This document shows positions 1 to 8,178 of a stretch of 64,000 nt of DNA, piece after piece (positions within the stretch are counted from its first letter, which is position 1; each line of letters begins with the position of its first letter). Both the position numbers and the translations under genes were made by a program. The notes beneath the pieces were generated by a model. It saw only the letters and a program-made list of their open reading frames with translations. It ran no database searches and was not told the origin of the DNA. This DNA comes from Microbacterium azadirachtae (lineage in GTDB: Bacteria > Actinomycetota > Actinomycetes > Actinomycetales > Microbacteriaceae). The stretch lies in the NCBI RefSeq assembly GCF_000956545.1, contig NZ_JYIT01000086.1:186001-250000 (forward strand). The letters are read 5' to 3'.

Positions 1-460
1 CGAGGCCGCCGACGGTCGTGCCGGCGATGTAGCTGCCTGCGGCCGCCGCGGCGTGACGCGGCCCCACCTCCTCCGCGAGGTAGGCCAGCGCGACGGCGGG
101 GACCGCGCCCAGGGCCACACCCTCGGCGCCGCGCACCACGAGCAGCACGACGATGTTCCCGCTGAAGGGAGCGAGCAGGCCCAGCACCGTCGCAGCGATC
201 ACTCCGACCGCCATCACCGGCACGCGTCCGACGCGGTCGGCGACGACCGACCAGCCGATGACCGAGGCGGCGAGCCCCAGGGTCGCGGCCGAGACGCTCA
301 GCGCCGCGGTGGCCGGCGGGATCGCGAGATCGCGGGCCATCTGAGGCAGCACGGCCTGGGGCGCGTAGAGCTGCGCGAAGGTCGCGACTCCAGCGAAGAA
401 CAGTCCGAGGATCAGCCGCCGGTACTCCGCGGAACCGGGCGCGTGACCCGCGAAGCTCAT
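1..460 (-). CDS. MFS transporter, N-terminal part (cut by window edge)
   Basis: The first ~153 residues of a major facilitator superfamily permease; the rest lies beyond the left edge. Seen: a short polar N-terminus, then hydrophobic segments near residues 15-35, 50-72, 81-99 and 102-122, with the MFS loop motif DRVGRV at 75-80 just after TM2. MFS carriers of this kind move small solutes by proton coupling at the cell membrane; the substrate cannot be inferred. It lies downstream of rpsA on the same strand but behind a hairpin terminator, so it is probably transcribed separately. The ATG start is tentative because no strong ribosome binding site precedes it. Confidence 0.8.
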   Translation of the reverse strand, partial: MSFAGHAPGSAEYRRLILGLFFAGVATFAQLYAPQAVLPQMARDLAIPPATAALSVSAATLGLAASVIGWSVVADRVGRVPVMAVGVIAATVLGLLAPFSGNIVVLLVVRGAEGVALGAVPAVALAYLAEEVGPRHAAAAAGSYIAGTTVGGL

Positions 461-578
461 GGGGCGAGGATCCGCATTCGCGTGCCGCGAGGGGGACGCG
501 GCAGGAGCGGATCCATGTGCTCCATCCTCACATGCCGGCGGCGTCGCTCCGACGGGAGGCGCGTCGAGGATGCGGAAA

Positions 579-613
579 GGGCCGCCACCCGCCCGAAGGC
601 GAGGTGACGGCCC
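579..613 (-). terminator. Hairpin terminator after rpsA
   Basis: Imperfect inverted repeat with arms GGGCCGCCACC and GGTGACGGCCC (10 of 11 pairs), 19-53 bases beyond the rpsA stop. On the minus strand it is followed by CCCTTTCC, a weak U tract. It separates rpsA from the MFS gene. Confidence 0.6.
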
Positions 614-631
614 GTTCCGATGAGGCGATGC

Positions 632-2089
632 TTACGCGTTGCCGCCCGAGAGCTTCTCGCGGAGAGCCGCGAGAGCCTCGTCGTCGGCGAGCGTGCCGGC
701 GCCGGTGGACTCGCTCGAGAACGACTGCGCGCCCCCGAAGTCGTCGCCCGCGGCAGCCTCGGCCTCGGCGGCCTTGAGCACCTGAGCCTTGTGCGCCTCC
801 CAGCGAGCCTGGGCAGCGGCGTACTCCTGCTCCCAAGCCTCGCGCTGGGCGTCGAAGCCTTCCTTCCACGCACCGGTCTCGGCGTCGAAGCCCTCCGGGT
901 ACTTGTACTCGCCGTTCTCGTCGTACTCGGCGAGCATGCCGTACAGAGCCGGGTCGAACTCGGTGCCGTACGGGTCGACCGACTCGTTGGCCTGCTTCAG
1001 CGACAGCGAGATGCGGCGACGCTCGAGGTCGATGTCGATGACCTTGACGAACACCTCTTCGCCCACCGAGACGACCTGCTCGGCCAGCTCGACGTGCTTG
1101 CTGGACAGCTCGGAGATGTGCACGAGGCCCTCGATGCCGTCCGCGACGCGGACGAACGCACCGAACGGGACGAGCTTGGTGACCTTGCCCGGGGTGACCT
1201 GGCCGATGGCGTGGGTGCGGGCGAAGACCTGCCACGGGTCCTCCTGCGTCGCCTTCAGCGACAGGGAGACGCGCTCGCGGTCGAGGTCGACCTCGAGGAT
1301 CTCGACGGTGACCTCCTGGCCCACCTCGACGACCTCGGAGGCGTGCTCGATGTGCTTCCAGGACAGCTCGGAGACGTGCACGAGGCCGTCCACGCCGCCG
1401 AGGTCGACGAACGCACCGAAGTTGACGATCGACGAGACGACGCCCTTGCGGACCTGGCCCTTGTGCAGGTTGTTGAGGAACGTGGTGCGCGACTCGGACT
1501 GCGTCTGCTCGAGCAGGGCGCGGCGCGAGAGGACCACGTTGTTGCGGTTCTTGTCGAGCTCGAGGATCTTGGCCTCGAGCTCCTGGCCGAGGTACGGCGT
1601 GAGGTCGCGGACGCGGCGCAGCTCGATGAGCGAGGCCGGCAGGAAGCCGCGGAGGCCGATGTCGACGATGAGTCCACCCTTGACGACCTCGATGACCTGA
1701 CCGGTGACGACGCCGTCGTTCTCCTTGATCTTCTCCACGTCGCCCCAGGCGCGCTCGTACTGGGCGCGCTTCTTGGACAGGATCAGACGGCCTTCCTTGT
1801 CCTCCTTCTGGAGGACGAGGGCCTCGACCTGGTCGCCGACGGAGACGACCTCGTTGGGGTCGACGTCGTGCTTGATGCTCAGCTCGCGCGAGGGGATGAC
1901 GCCCTCGGTCTTGTAGCCGACGTCCAGCAGCACCTCGTCGCGGTCGATCTTGACGATCGTGCCCTCGATGATGTCGCCGTCGTTGAAGAACTTCAGAGTC
2001 TTCTCGACCGCAGCCAGGAAGTCCTCGGCAGATCCGATGTCGTTGATCGCGACCTGCTTGGTGGCCGGGGCGGCCGTTGCGGTAGTCAT
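632..2089 (-). CDS. rpsA: 30S ribosomal protein S1
   Basis: 485-residue S1 protein, which binds mRNA at the small subunit and helps start translation. Four S1/OB RNA-binding repeats are visible at about residues 38-107, 125-191, 210-279 and 295-365; the third and fourth carry the strong FGAFV...GLVH(V/I)SELS signature. A charged tail of ~115 residues follows, rich in Glu and Ala. Four repeats instead of the six of E. coli S1 is the usual actinobacterial form. The ATG chosen begins MTTATAAP and is preceded by AAGGA; an in-frame extension to 2212 has no support. Divergent from the exonuclease gene, with a leader of about 130 bases. Confidence 0.97.
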   Translation of the reverse strand: MTTATAAPATKQVAINDIGSAEDFLAAVEKTLKFFNDGDIIEGTIVKIDRDEVLLDVGYKTEGVIPSRELSIKHDVDPNEVVSVGDQVEALVLQKEDKEGRLILSKKRAQYERAWGDVEKIKENDGVVTGQVIEVVKGGLIVDIGLRGFLPASLIELRRVRDLTPYLGQELEAKILELDKNRNNVVLSRRALLEQTQSESRTTFLNNLHKGQVRKGVVSSIVNFGAFVDLGGVDGLVHVSELSWKHIEHASEVVEVGQEVTVEILEVDLDRERVSLSLKATQEDPWQVFARTHAIGQVTPGKVTKLVPFGAFVRVADGIEGLVHISELSSKHVELAEQVVSVGEEVFVKVIDIDLERRRISLSLKQANESVDPYGTEFDPALYGMLAEYDENGEYKYPEGFDAETGAWKEGFDAQREAWEQEYAAAQARWEAHKAQVLKAAEAEAAAGDDFGGAQSFSSESTGAGTLADDEALAALREKLSGGNA

Positions 2090-2411
2090 GTAGTGGGTTG
2101 TCCTTGTTGATGGATACTCGGGCCACGACGCGCGCTCCTCAGGGAGCACAGGATCGCGTCGCGGCGAAATGGATGTGTGTTGTTCGTCACGCACACGTGA
2201 GGAAGCCCCCACGGGTGACAGTTCATGCTATCAGGTCGCCGTGAGCTGCGGAAACCGCATTCGCAGGCGGATCAGGCGGCGTGGCGGACTCTGCGCACAG
2301 CGGATGCAACACGGACTCCGGGCACGGTGTTCCCGGAGCATCACCCGGCCCCCGGGCGTCGTGCGGCCCGCGTTCCGACAGCCGCGTGCCCCCGCCTGGC
2401 AGACTGTGGGC
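2090..2411. other. Divergent control region between rpsA and exonuclease
   Basis: 322 bases without a gene. For rpsA a plausible -10 (TAGCAT on the minus strand, 2225-2230) gives a leader of ~130 bases, long enough for translational autocontrol, though I see no clear conserved fold. For the exonuclease, CAGACT sits six bases before the ATG. No other feature was recognised. Confidence 0.4.
2400..2405 (+). promoter_or_regulatory. -10 hexamer, leaderless start of exonuclease
   Basis: CAGACT, a near match to TANNNT, ends exactly six bases before the ATG at 2412, so transcription would begin at or within a base of the start codon. No ribosome binding site is present. Confidence 0.45.
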
Positions 2412-3347
2412 ATGACCGACGCCGCTCCGAAGCTGCTCCTGCTCGACACCGCCAGCCTGTACTTCCGTGCGTTCTACGGGGTGCCCGATGCGGTCAAGGC
2501 TCCTGACGGCACCTCGGTGAACGCGGCACGCGGCCTTCTCGACATGATCGCGAAACTGGTCGGCGCCTATCGCCCCACGCATCTCGTCGCATGCTGGGAC
2601 GACGACTGGCGCCCGCAGTGGCGCGTCGACCTCATCCCCAGCTACAAGGCGCACCGGGTGGTCGAGGTCGTCCCGGGCGGCGCCGACGTCGAGGAGGTGC
2701 CGGACCCCCTCGAGGCGCAGATCCCGATCATCCGACAGGCCCTGGGCGCGCTGCGGATCCCGATCATCGGCGTCGCGGAGCACGAGGCCGACGACGTGAT
2801 CGGCACCCTGGCGACGATCGCGGGAATGCCGGTCGACATCGTCACCGGAGATCGCGACCTGTTCCAGCTCGTCGACGACGGCCGCGCGGTGCGCGTGATC
2901 TACACGGCCCGCGGGATGAGCAACCTGGAGACGGTCACCGAGGAGACGGTCGTCACGAAGTACGGCGTGCTGCCGAGCCAGTACGCCGACTTCGCCACGA
3001 TGCGCGGCGACGCCTCGGACGGACTCCCCGGCGTCGCCGGGGTGGGCGAGAAGACGGCGGCCAACCTCCTGGCCGTGCACGGGGACCTCCCCGCGATCCG
3101 CACCGCCGCCGAGACGGCGACGGGCATGTCCGCCGGCGTGGCGAACAAGATCCTCGCGTCGTCCGACTACCTGGATGTGGCTCCGGCCGTCGTGCGCGTC
3201 GCCACGGCACTCCCGATCTCGGTGCCGACCGACGCCCTGCGCCCCCTGGACGCCGCGGAGACCGCCGGTGCGGTCGCGGTCGCCGAGCGGTGGAACCTCG
3301 GCACGTCGATGGCGCGCGCGCTCGAAGCCCTCGAGCGCACCGCCTGA
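2412..3347 (+). CDS. 5'-3' exonuclease (FEN-like)
   Basis: 311-residue stand-alone 5' nuclease of the DNA polymerase I N-terminal/FEN family, probably removing RNA primers or flaps. Seen: LLLLDTASLYFRAFY near the start, EADDVIG at 125-131, TGDRDLFQL at 145-153 and MRGDASDGLPGVAGVGEKTA at 197-215; these carry the acidic metal ligands and the helix-hairpin-helix that grips DNA. The start is placed at MTDAAPK, since the open frame upstream has no family similarity. Similar free-standing proteins occur in other actinobacteria (the Rv2090 type) besides full polymerase I. Convergent with the PHP gene, 24 bases apart, with no hairpin between. Confidence 0.9.
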   Translation: MTDAAPKLLLLDTASLYFRAFYGVPDAVKAPDGTSVNAARGLLDMIAKLVGAYRPTHLVACWDDDWRPQWRVDLIPSYKAHRVVEVVPGGADVEEVPDPLEAQIPIIRQALGALRIPIIGVAEHEADDVIGTLATIAGMPVDIVTGDRDLFQLVDDGRAVRVIYTARGMSNLETVTEETVVTKYGVLPSQYADFATMRGDASDGLPGVAGVGEKTAANLLAVHGDLPAIRTAAETATGMSAGVANKILASSDYLDVAPAVVRVATALPISVPTDALRPLDAAETAGAVAVAERWNLGTSMARALEALERTA

Positions 3348-3371
3348 CGCCCGCCCGTCGCTCGGATGGGC

Positions 3372-4358
3372 TCAGCCGGCCCAGCGCCGCAGTCGCTCGA
3401 GCCCCCACGTGGTGACGATCCGCTCCGCGGGGACCCCTGCACGTTCCGCGCGCTGCGCGCCGTGGTCCAGGAGGGACAGCTGCCCGGGAGCATGCGCATC
3501 GGAGTCGATCGAGAAGAGGCAGCCCGCCTCGAGCGCGATCGCGATGAGCTCGTCGGGCGGATCCTGCCGTTCCGGGCGGGAGTTGATCTCGACCGCGACA
3601 CCGTGCTCGGCGCACGCCTCGAAGACCGCGCGGGCGTCGAACCTCGACGGCGGCCGCGTGCCCCGCTCCCCCTGCACGAGCCGCCCCGTGACGTGCCCGA
3701 GCACGCTGACGCGCGGATCCGACACCGCGGCGATCATGCGCCTGGTCATCGGCCCCGGCTCCATGGCGAGCTTGGAGTGCACGGAGGCGACCACCACGTC
3801 GAGCTCGCCGAGCAGGGCGTCCTCCTGATCCAGGCGTCCGTCTTCGAGGATGTCGACCTCGATCCCCGCGAGCAGGGTCAGGCCGTCTCCGCTGAGCGCG
3901 CGCACCTCGGGGATCTGGGTGCGCAGCCGTTCCGCGGTCAGGCCTCGCGCGACACGGAGACGCGGCGAGTGGTCGGTGATGGCGAGGTACTCGTGGCCCA
4001 GCGCCCGCGCCGCGTCCGCCATCGCCGCGATCGGCGTCGTCCCGTCCGACCACTCGGTGTGCGCGTGCAGATCGCCGCGCAGCCGGGAGCGCAGCTCGGA
4101 GACGATCTCCGGCTCGACCTCGCGGCGCAGCTCCACCAGGTACGACGGCGTCTCGCCGGCGAGGGCCTGCCGGATCACCTCGAACGTCGACGCGCCGATC
4201 CCCTTGGCCTGCTGGATCCGCCCCAGGTCCTGCCTCGCGTCGTCGGGAAGGGCCTCGTACGTCGCCGCCGCGGCGCGGAACGCCTTCGCCCGGTACCTCG
4301 ACGCGCGCTCGCGCTCCAGCAGCCTCGCGATCTCGAGCAGCGCCTCCTGCGGATCCAT
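3372..4358 (-). CDS. PHP-domain phosphoesterase with N-terminal helix-hairpin-helix region
   Basis: 328 residues. The C-terminal two thirds is a PHP metal-dependent phosphoesterase: DLHAHTEWSDG (96-106), ITDH (127-130), AGIEVDI, SVHSKL, an EINSRP stretch and SDAHAPGQL supply the expected His and Asp ligands. The first ~70 residues are helical with a KGIGASTFE turn, like the HhH segment before the PHP part of PolX polymerases; no nucleotidyltransferase domain is present, so this looks like the PolX tail alone. The substrate could be histidinol phosphate, a nucleotide or a DNA end; the sequence does not decide. Lies 15 bases beyond the 3' side of nothing but trpD's stop, running in the same direction and upstream of the exonuclease end. 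Confidence 0.82.
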   Translation of the reverse strand: MDPQEALLEIARLLERERASRYRAKAFRAAAATYEALPDDARQDLGRIQQAKGIGASTFEVIRQALAGETPSYLVELRREVEPEIVSELRSRLRGDLHAHTEWSDGTTPIAAMADAARALGHEYLAITDHSPRLRVARGLTAERLRTQIPEVRALSGDGLTLLAGIEVDILEDGRLDQEDALLGELDVVVASVHSKLAMEPGPMTRRMIAAVSDPRVSVLGHVTGRLVQGERGTRPPSRFDARAVFEACAEHGVAVEINSRPERQDPPDELIAIALEAGCLFSIDSDAHAPGQLSLLDHGAQRAERAGVPAERIVTTWGLERLRRWAG

Positions 4359-4373
4359 CCCGGCCTCCCGCCG

Positions 4374-5438
4374 TCAGCTCGCGGCGAGCTCCCGCGACGC
4401 CGCCACCCAGGCGTCGAGCTTGGCCAGCGCGCTCCCGTCGTCCACGGCGGCCTCGGCCTTCGTGAGCGCGTCGCGCAGACGCTGCACGATCGGCACCTGC
4501 GCCTGCGCGGCGTCGTGCGACAGCTCGTACGCCACGATGCCGGCCGCGGCGTTCAGCAGCACGATGTCGCGGACGGCCCCACGCTCGCCCTCCAGCGTGC
4601 GGCGCAGCACGCCCGCGTTGTGCTCGGGCGAGCCTCCGATGAGGTCCTCGAGCTCGGCGAGCGGGATGCCGAGATCGCGGGGATCGAGGTCATGCTCGTG
4701 GATGTCGCCGCGGGTGACCTCCCAGATCCGGCTGTGCCCCGTGGTCGTCAGCTCGTCGAGCCCGTCGTCGCCGCGGAACACGAGCGCCGTGGCGCCGCGC
4801 GTGCGGAAGACGCCGGTGATCAGCGGGACGCGGTCGAGCTGGGCGACGCCCACGGCGTTCGCCTCGGCGCGCGCCGGGTTGCAGAGCGGGCCGAGCATGT
4901 TGAACACGGTCGGCACGCCCAGCTCCGAGCGCACCGCTGCCGCGTTCTTGAAGCCCGGGTGGAAGGCGCCGGCCCACGCGAAGGTGATGCCGGTGCGATC
5001 GAGGATCTCGGAGACGGACTGCGGATCCAGCGTGAGCTGCAGTCCCAGCGCGCCCAGCACGTCGGACGACCCCGAGGAGGAGCTCGCGGCGCGGTTGCCG
5101 TGCTTGACCACGGGCACGCCGGTCGCGCCGATGATGATCGCCGCGGTCGTCGACACGTTCACGGTCCCGATCCGGTCGCCGCCGGTGCCGACGATGTCGA
5201 GCACGTCCGAGGAGACCGGCAGGGGCACCGCCGCCTCGAGGATCGCGTCGCGGAAGCCGACGATCTCGTCGATCGTCTCCCCCTTCGCGCGGAGGCCGAT
5301 GAGGAATCCGGCGAGCTGCGCCTCGGTGGCCTGGCCGCGCATCACCTGACGCATCGCCCACGTGGACTCGTAGACGCTCAGATCACGTCCGGCGAGCAGG
5401 GTGGAGAGGACATCGGGCCAGGTCAGAGCTTCCGCCAT
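4374..5438 (-). CDS. trpD: Anthranilate phosphoribosyltransferase
   Basis: 354-residue enzyme joining anthranilate to PRPP, the second step of tryptophan synthesis in the cytoplasm. Seen: the PRPP-binding loop DIVGTGGDRIGT (81-92), NVSTTAAIIIG, and KHGNRAASSSSGS (112-124). An upstream in-frame extension was rejected because MAEALTWP starts the family homology and lies seven bases after a TAGGAT hexamer. No other trp gene is nearby; an isolated trpD divergent from ctaE is a conserved actinobacterial arrangement (Rv2192c/Rv2193). Confidence 0.96.
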   Translation of the reverse strand: MAEALTWPDVLSTLLAGRDLSVYESTWAMRQVMRGQATEAQLAGFLIGLRAKGETIDEIVGFRDAILEAAVPLPVSSDVLDIVGTGGDRIGTVNVSTTAAIIIGATGVPVVKHGNRAASSSSGSSDVLGALGLQLTLDPQSVSEILDRTGITFAWAGAFHPGFKNAAAVRSELGVPTVFNMLGPLCNPARAEANAVGVAQLDRVPLITGVFRTRGATALVFRGDDGLDELTTTGHSRIWEVTRGDIHEHDLDPRDLGIPLAELEDLIGGSPEHNAGVLRRTLEGERGAVRDIVLLNAAAGIVAYELSHDAAQAQVPIVQRLRDALTKAEAAVDDGSALAKLDAWVAASRELAAS

Positions 5439-5445
5439 GCCAGAG

Positions 5446-5451
5446 ATCCTA
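5446..5451 (-). promoter_or_regulatory. -10 hexamer, leaderless start of trpD
   Basis: TAGGAT on the minus strand, seven bases before the trpD ATG; no ribosome binding site lies between. Divergent from the ctaE promoter. Confidence 0.5.
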
Positions 5452-5607
5452 TCGATGTGATGCAGTCGTGATCGCGGGGTCAGGATCCCGGCGCTCCCCC
5501 GCCATGCCGCGTCTCTCAGGGGATTCGCGGCGGGTTCCGAGGTCGCACCGAGGCTGGGGCGGGCTGAACCGCCGGGCCCGGTGCGACAATCGGCCCCGCG
5601 GATCGGC

Positions 5608-5613
5608 CATAAT
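5608..5613 (+). promoter_or_regulatory. -10 hexamer, leaderless start of ctaE
   Basis: CATAAT ends six bases before the ctaE GTG at 5620. It would start the whole ctaE-qcrCAB operon as a leaderless mRNA. Confidence 0.5.
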
Positions 5614-5619
5614 GGACGG

Positions 5620-6252
5620 GTGACGACCTCAGCGACGTATGCCCCGGCGGCGAGAACGATCAAGCGCCCCAACCCGGTGGCTGTGGGAACCATTGTCTGG
5701 CTCGGCAGTGAGGTGATGTTCTTCGCGGGACTCTTCGCGATCTACTTCACCCTGCGCAGCACCTCTCCGGAGCTCTGGGCCTCGCGCACCGAGCACCTGA
5801 ACGTGCCGTTCGCCGCGATCAACACCCTGGTCCTGGTGGCGTCATCGTTCACCTGCCAGATGGGCGTGTTCGCCGCCGAGCGCATGCAGCCGTACACGGC
5901 CGTGAACGACAAGGGCCGCAAGCGCTGGGGCATGGTCCCGTGGTTCTGGCTGACCTTCATCATGGGCGCGTTCTTCGTGTCCGGCCAGGTGTGGGAGTAC
6001 TCGCAGCTCGTCGCGGAGGGCATGCCGATCTCGGCCGACTCCTACGCCTCTGCGTTCTACATCACCACCGGCTTCCACGCTCTGCACGTCACCGGCGGCC
6101 TGGTCGCGTTCCTGCTGACCCTGGGCCGCGCCTTCGCCGTCAAGAACTTCACGCACAAGGAGGCGACGACCGCGATCGTGGTGTCCTACTACTGGCACTT
6201 CGTCGACGTCGTCTGGATCGTGCTGTTCTTCGTCATCTATTTCCTCAAGTAA
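5620..6252 (+). CDS. ctaE: Cytochrome c oxidase subunit III
   Basis: 210-residue membrane subunit of the aa3-type oxidase. Five hydrophobic segments are visible, with the family signature YYWHFVDVVWIVLF near the C-terminus and GFHALHV before it. The GTG start is chosen because it begins the homologous MTTSATYAP segment right after a -10 hexamer. First gene of an operon with qcrC (21 bases on), qcrA and qcrB, whose products form a bcc-aa3 supercomplex in actinobacteria, so subunit III is made with complex III instead of with ctaCDF. Confidence 0.97.
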   Translation: MTTSATYAPAARTIKRPNPVAVGTIVWLGSEVMFFAGLFAIYFTLRSTSPELWASRTEHLNVPFAAINTLVLVASSFTCQMGVFAAERMQPYTAVNDKGRKRWGMVPWFWLTFIMGAFFVSGQVWEYSQLVAEGMPISADSYASAFYITTGFHALHVTGGLVAFLLTLGRAFAVKNFTHKEATTAIVVSYYWHFVDVVWIVLFFVIYFLK

Positions 6253-6273
6253 GAAGCGGAGCGGATTCCCGAC

Positions 6274-7071
6274 ATGGCACGTGAGAAGAAGCGCCGTACC
6301 GGCCGTCGCAGCCCCCTGGCCGCGGCGGCGCTGATCGGCGCAGGCCTGATGATCACCGGCGGCGTCTACGCCGGTGCGAGCGCGGCGTTCGCCGCCACCG
6401 AGCCGGCGTCCGTCACCGCCGCGGTGTCGACCGAGGACGGCCAGAAGCTGTTCCAGGCGAACTGCGCGACCTGCCACGGCATGAACCTGCAGGGCACGTC
6501 GACCGGTCCCAGCCTCTACGGCGTGGGCGAGCTGGCCGTCGAGTTCCAGATGTCGACGGGACGCATGCCGCTGCAGATGCAGGGACCGCAGGCGCCGCAG
6601 AAGCACCCGCAGTTCACCGAGGAGCAGATCAAGAACGTCGCGGCCTGGGTGCAGTCGGTCGCGCCCGGCCCCACCTACCCCGATGAGAAGATCACCGACG
6701 GCAAGGGCGATGTGGCGCACGGCGCCGAGCTCTTCCGGATCAACTGCGCGATGTGCCACAACGTCGCCGGCGCCGGCGGCGCGCTGACCGAGGGCAAGTA
6801 CGCCCCCGGTCTCATGAAGACCAGCGCCCTGCACATGTACGCGGCGATGGTCACCGGCCCGCAGAACATGCCGGTCTTCGGCGACATGAACCTGACGCCC
6901 GAGGACAAGCGCGACATCATCTCGGCGCTGCTCTTCCAGCAGAAGGCGACTCAGGTGGGCGGCATGGATCTCGGATCCCTCGGCCCCGTCTCGGAGGGTC
7001 TGTTCATCTGGATCTTCGGCATCGGCGCACTCGTCGCCATCACCGTGTGGATCACGGCGAAGTCCAACTGA
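6274..7071 (+). CDS. qcrC: Dihaem cytochrome c subunit of the bcc complex
   Basis: 265 residues. A basic N-terminus and a hydrophobic segment (14-40) anchor or export the protein. Two class I cytochrome c domains follow, with haem motifs CATCH (64-68) and CAMCH (158-162), and a C-terminal membrane helix near 240-260. Two haems let it pass electrons from the Rieske centre directly to the oxidase, replacing soluble cytochrome c, as established for actinobacterial QcrC. Second gene of the ctaE-qcrCAB operon, 33 bases before qcrA. Confidence 0.97.
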   Translation: MAREKKRRTGRRSPLAAAALIGAGLMITGGVYAGASAAFAATEPASVTAAVSTEDGQKLFQANCATCHGMNLQGTSTGPSLYGVGELAVEFQMSTGRMPLQMQGPQAPQKHPQFTEEQIKNVAAWVQSVAPGPTYPDEKITDGKGDVAHGAELFRINCAMCHNVAGAGGALTEGKYAPGLMKTSALHMYAAMVTGPQNMPVFGDMNLTPEDKRDIISALLFQQKATQVGGMDLGSLGPVSEGLFIWIFGIGALVAITVWITAKSN

Positions 7072-7104
7072 CGCCGGCTTATCGAAGAACGTACGAGGAG
7101 AACC

Positions 7105-8178
7105 ATGGCACACGACGACCCGCACGCTCTTGACCGGACCTATCAGGCTCCGGCTGGGCTGAGCGTCGACGTCAGCGACCCCGCGCTGAACCCCGGGCTG
7201 CCCCCGCACCGCGCTCGCGTCACCGACCAGGACCCGAAGGCGATGAAGGCCGCCGTCCGCACGGTCTACACGCTCTTCTACCTGTCGCTCGCGGGCAGCA
7301 TCTGGGCGGTCGCCGCCTACATGCTGTTCCCGATCGAGAGCGGCTCGCTCATCGATGTGCGCTACAACAACCTGTTCATCGGTCTCGGCATCGCCCTCGC
7401 GCTGCTCGCCCTCGGCATCGGCGCGATCCACTGGTCGAAGGCGATCATGGCCGACCACGAGCACGTCGAGTACCGCCACCCCACGCGCGGTCGCGATTCG
7501 ACGCGTGCGGCCGCGATCCAGGCGTTCGCCGACGCGAACGAGGAGTCCGGCTTCGGACGTCGCGTGATGATCCGCAACTCGCTCATCGCGGCCGTCGTGG
7601 CGTCGGTCGTTCCCGGCCTCGCCCTGTTCCGCGGTCTCGCCCCCCAGGACACTCCGGAGAACCCGATCGCGGGCCAGCCGGTGAAGCTCCTGCAGCACAC
7701 GATGTGGGAGAAGGGCATGCGCCTCGCGCACGACCCCGACGGCACCCCCATCCGCGCGGCGGACATCACGATCGGCTCGGCCGTGCACGTGATCCCCGAG
7801 CCCCTCGGCAAGGTGGCCCACGAGGACGGCTACCTCGAGGAGAAGGCCAAGGCCATCGTGCTGCTCATGCGTCTGCTCCCCGAGCAGCTCATCGAGTCCG
7901 AGGAGCGCAAGAGCTGGTCGTACAACGGCATCGTCGCGTACTCCAAGGTCTGCACCCACGTCGGCTGCCCCGTCGCGCTCTACGAGCAGCAGACCCACCA
8001 CCTGCTCTGCCCGTGCCACCAGTCGCAGTTCGACGTCACGGAGCACGCCAAGGTCATCTTCGGCCCGGCGGCGCGTCCGTTGCCGCAGCTGCCGATCACG
8101 GTCGACGACGAGGGCTACCTCGTCGCGCAGAGCGATTTCCACGAACCCGTCGGTCCGAGCTTCTGGGAGCGTCATTGA
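7105..8178 (+). CDS. qcrA: Rieske iron-sulfur subunit of the bcc complex
   Basis: 357 residues. Hydrophobic segments near 53-75, 90-109 and 158-177 give the three-helix anchor typical of actinobacterial QcrA. The 2Fe-2S site is complete: CTHVGC (283-288) and CPCHQSQFD (302-310). It takes electrons from menaquinol on the outer face of the membrane and hands them to QcrC. GAGGAG is well placed before the ATG. Its TGA overlaps the TTG start of qcrB, suggesting translational coupling. Confidence 0.97.
   Translation: MAHDDPHALDRTYQAPAGLSVDVSDPALNPGLPPHRARVTDQDPKAMKAAVRTVYTLFYLSLAGSIWAVAAYMLFPIESGSLIDVRYNNLFIGLGIALALLALGIGAIHWSKAIMADHEHVEYRHPTRGRDSTRAAAIQAFADANEESGFGRRVMIRNSLIAAVVASVVPGLALFRGLAPQDTPENPIAGQPVKLLQHTMWEKGMRLAHDPDGTPIRAADITIGSAVHVIPEPLGKVAHEDGYLEEKAKAIVLLMRLLPEQLIESEERKSWSYNGIVAYSKVCTHVGCPVALYEQQTHHLLCPCHQSQFDVTEHAKVIFGPAARPLPQLPITVDDEGYLVAQSDFHEPVGPSFWERH

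Noticed and set aside
2090..2210. Riboswitch or ribosomal-protein leader fold in front of rpsA
   Set aside because: The leader has no recognisable conserved fold; a covariance search would be needed to support one.
3366..5471. A 701-codon plus-strand open frame across the PHP and trpD genes
   Set aside because: Antisense shadow of two well-supported genes with Arg/Gly-rich composition and no motif.
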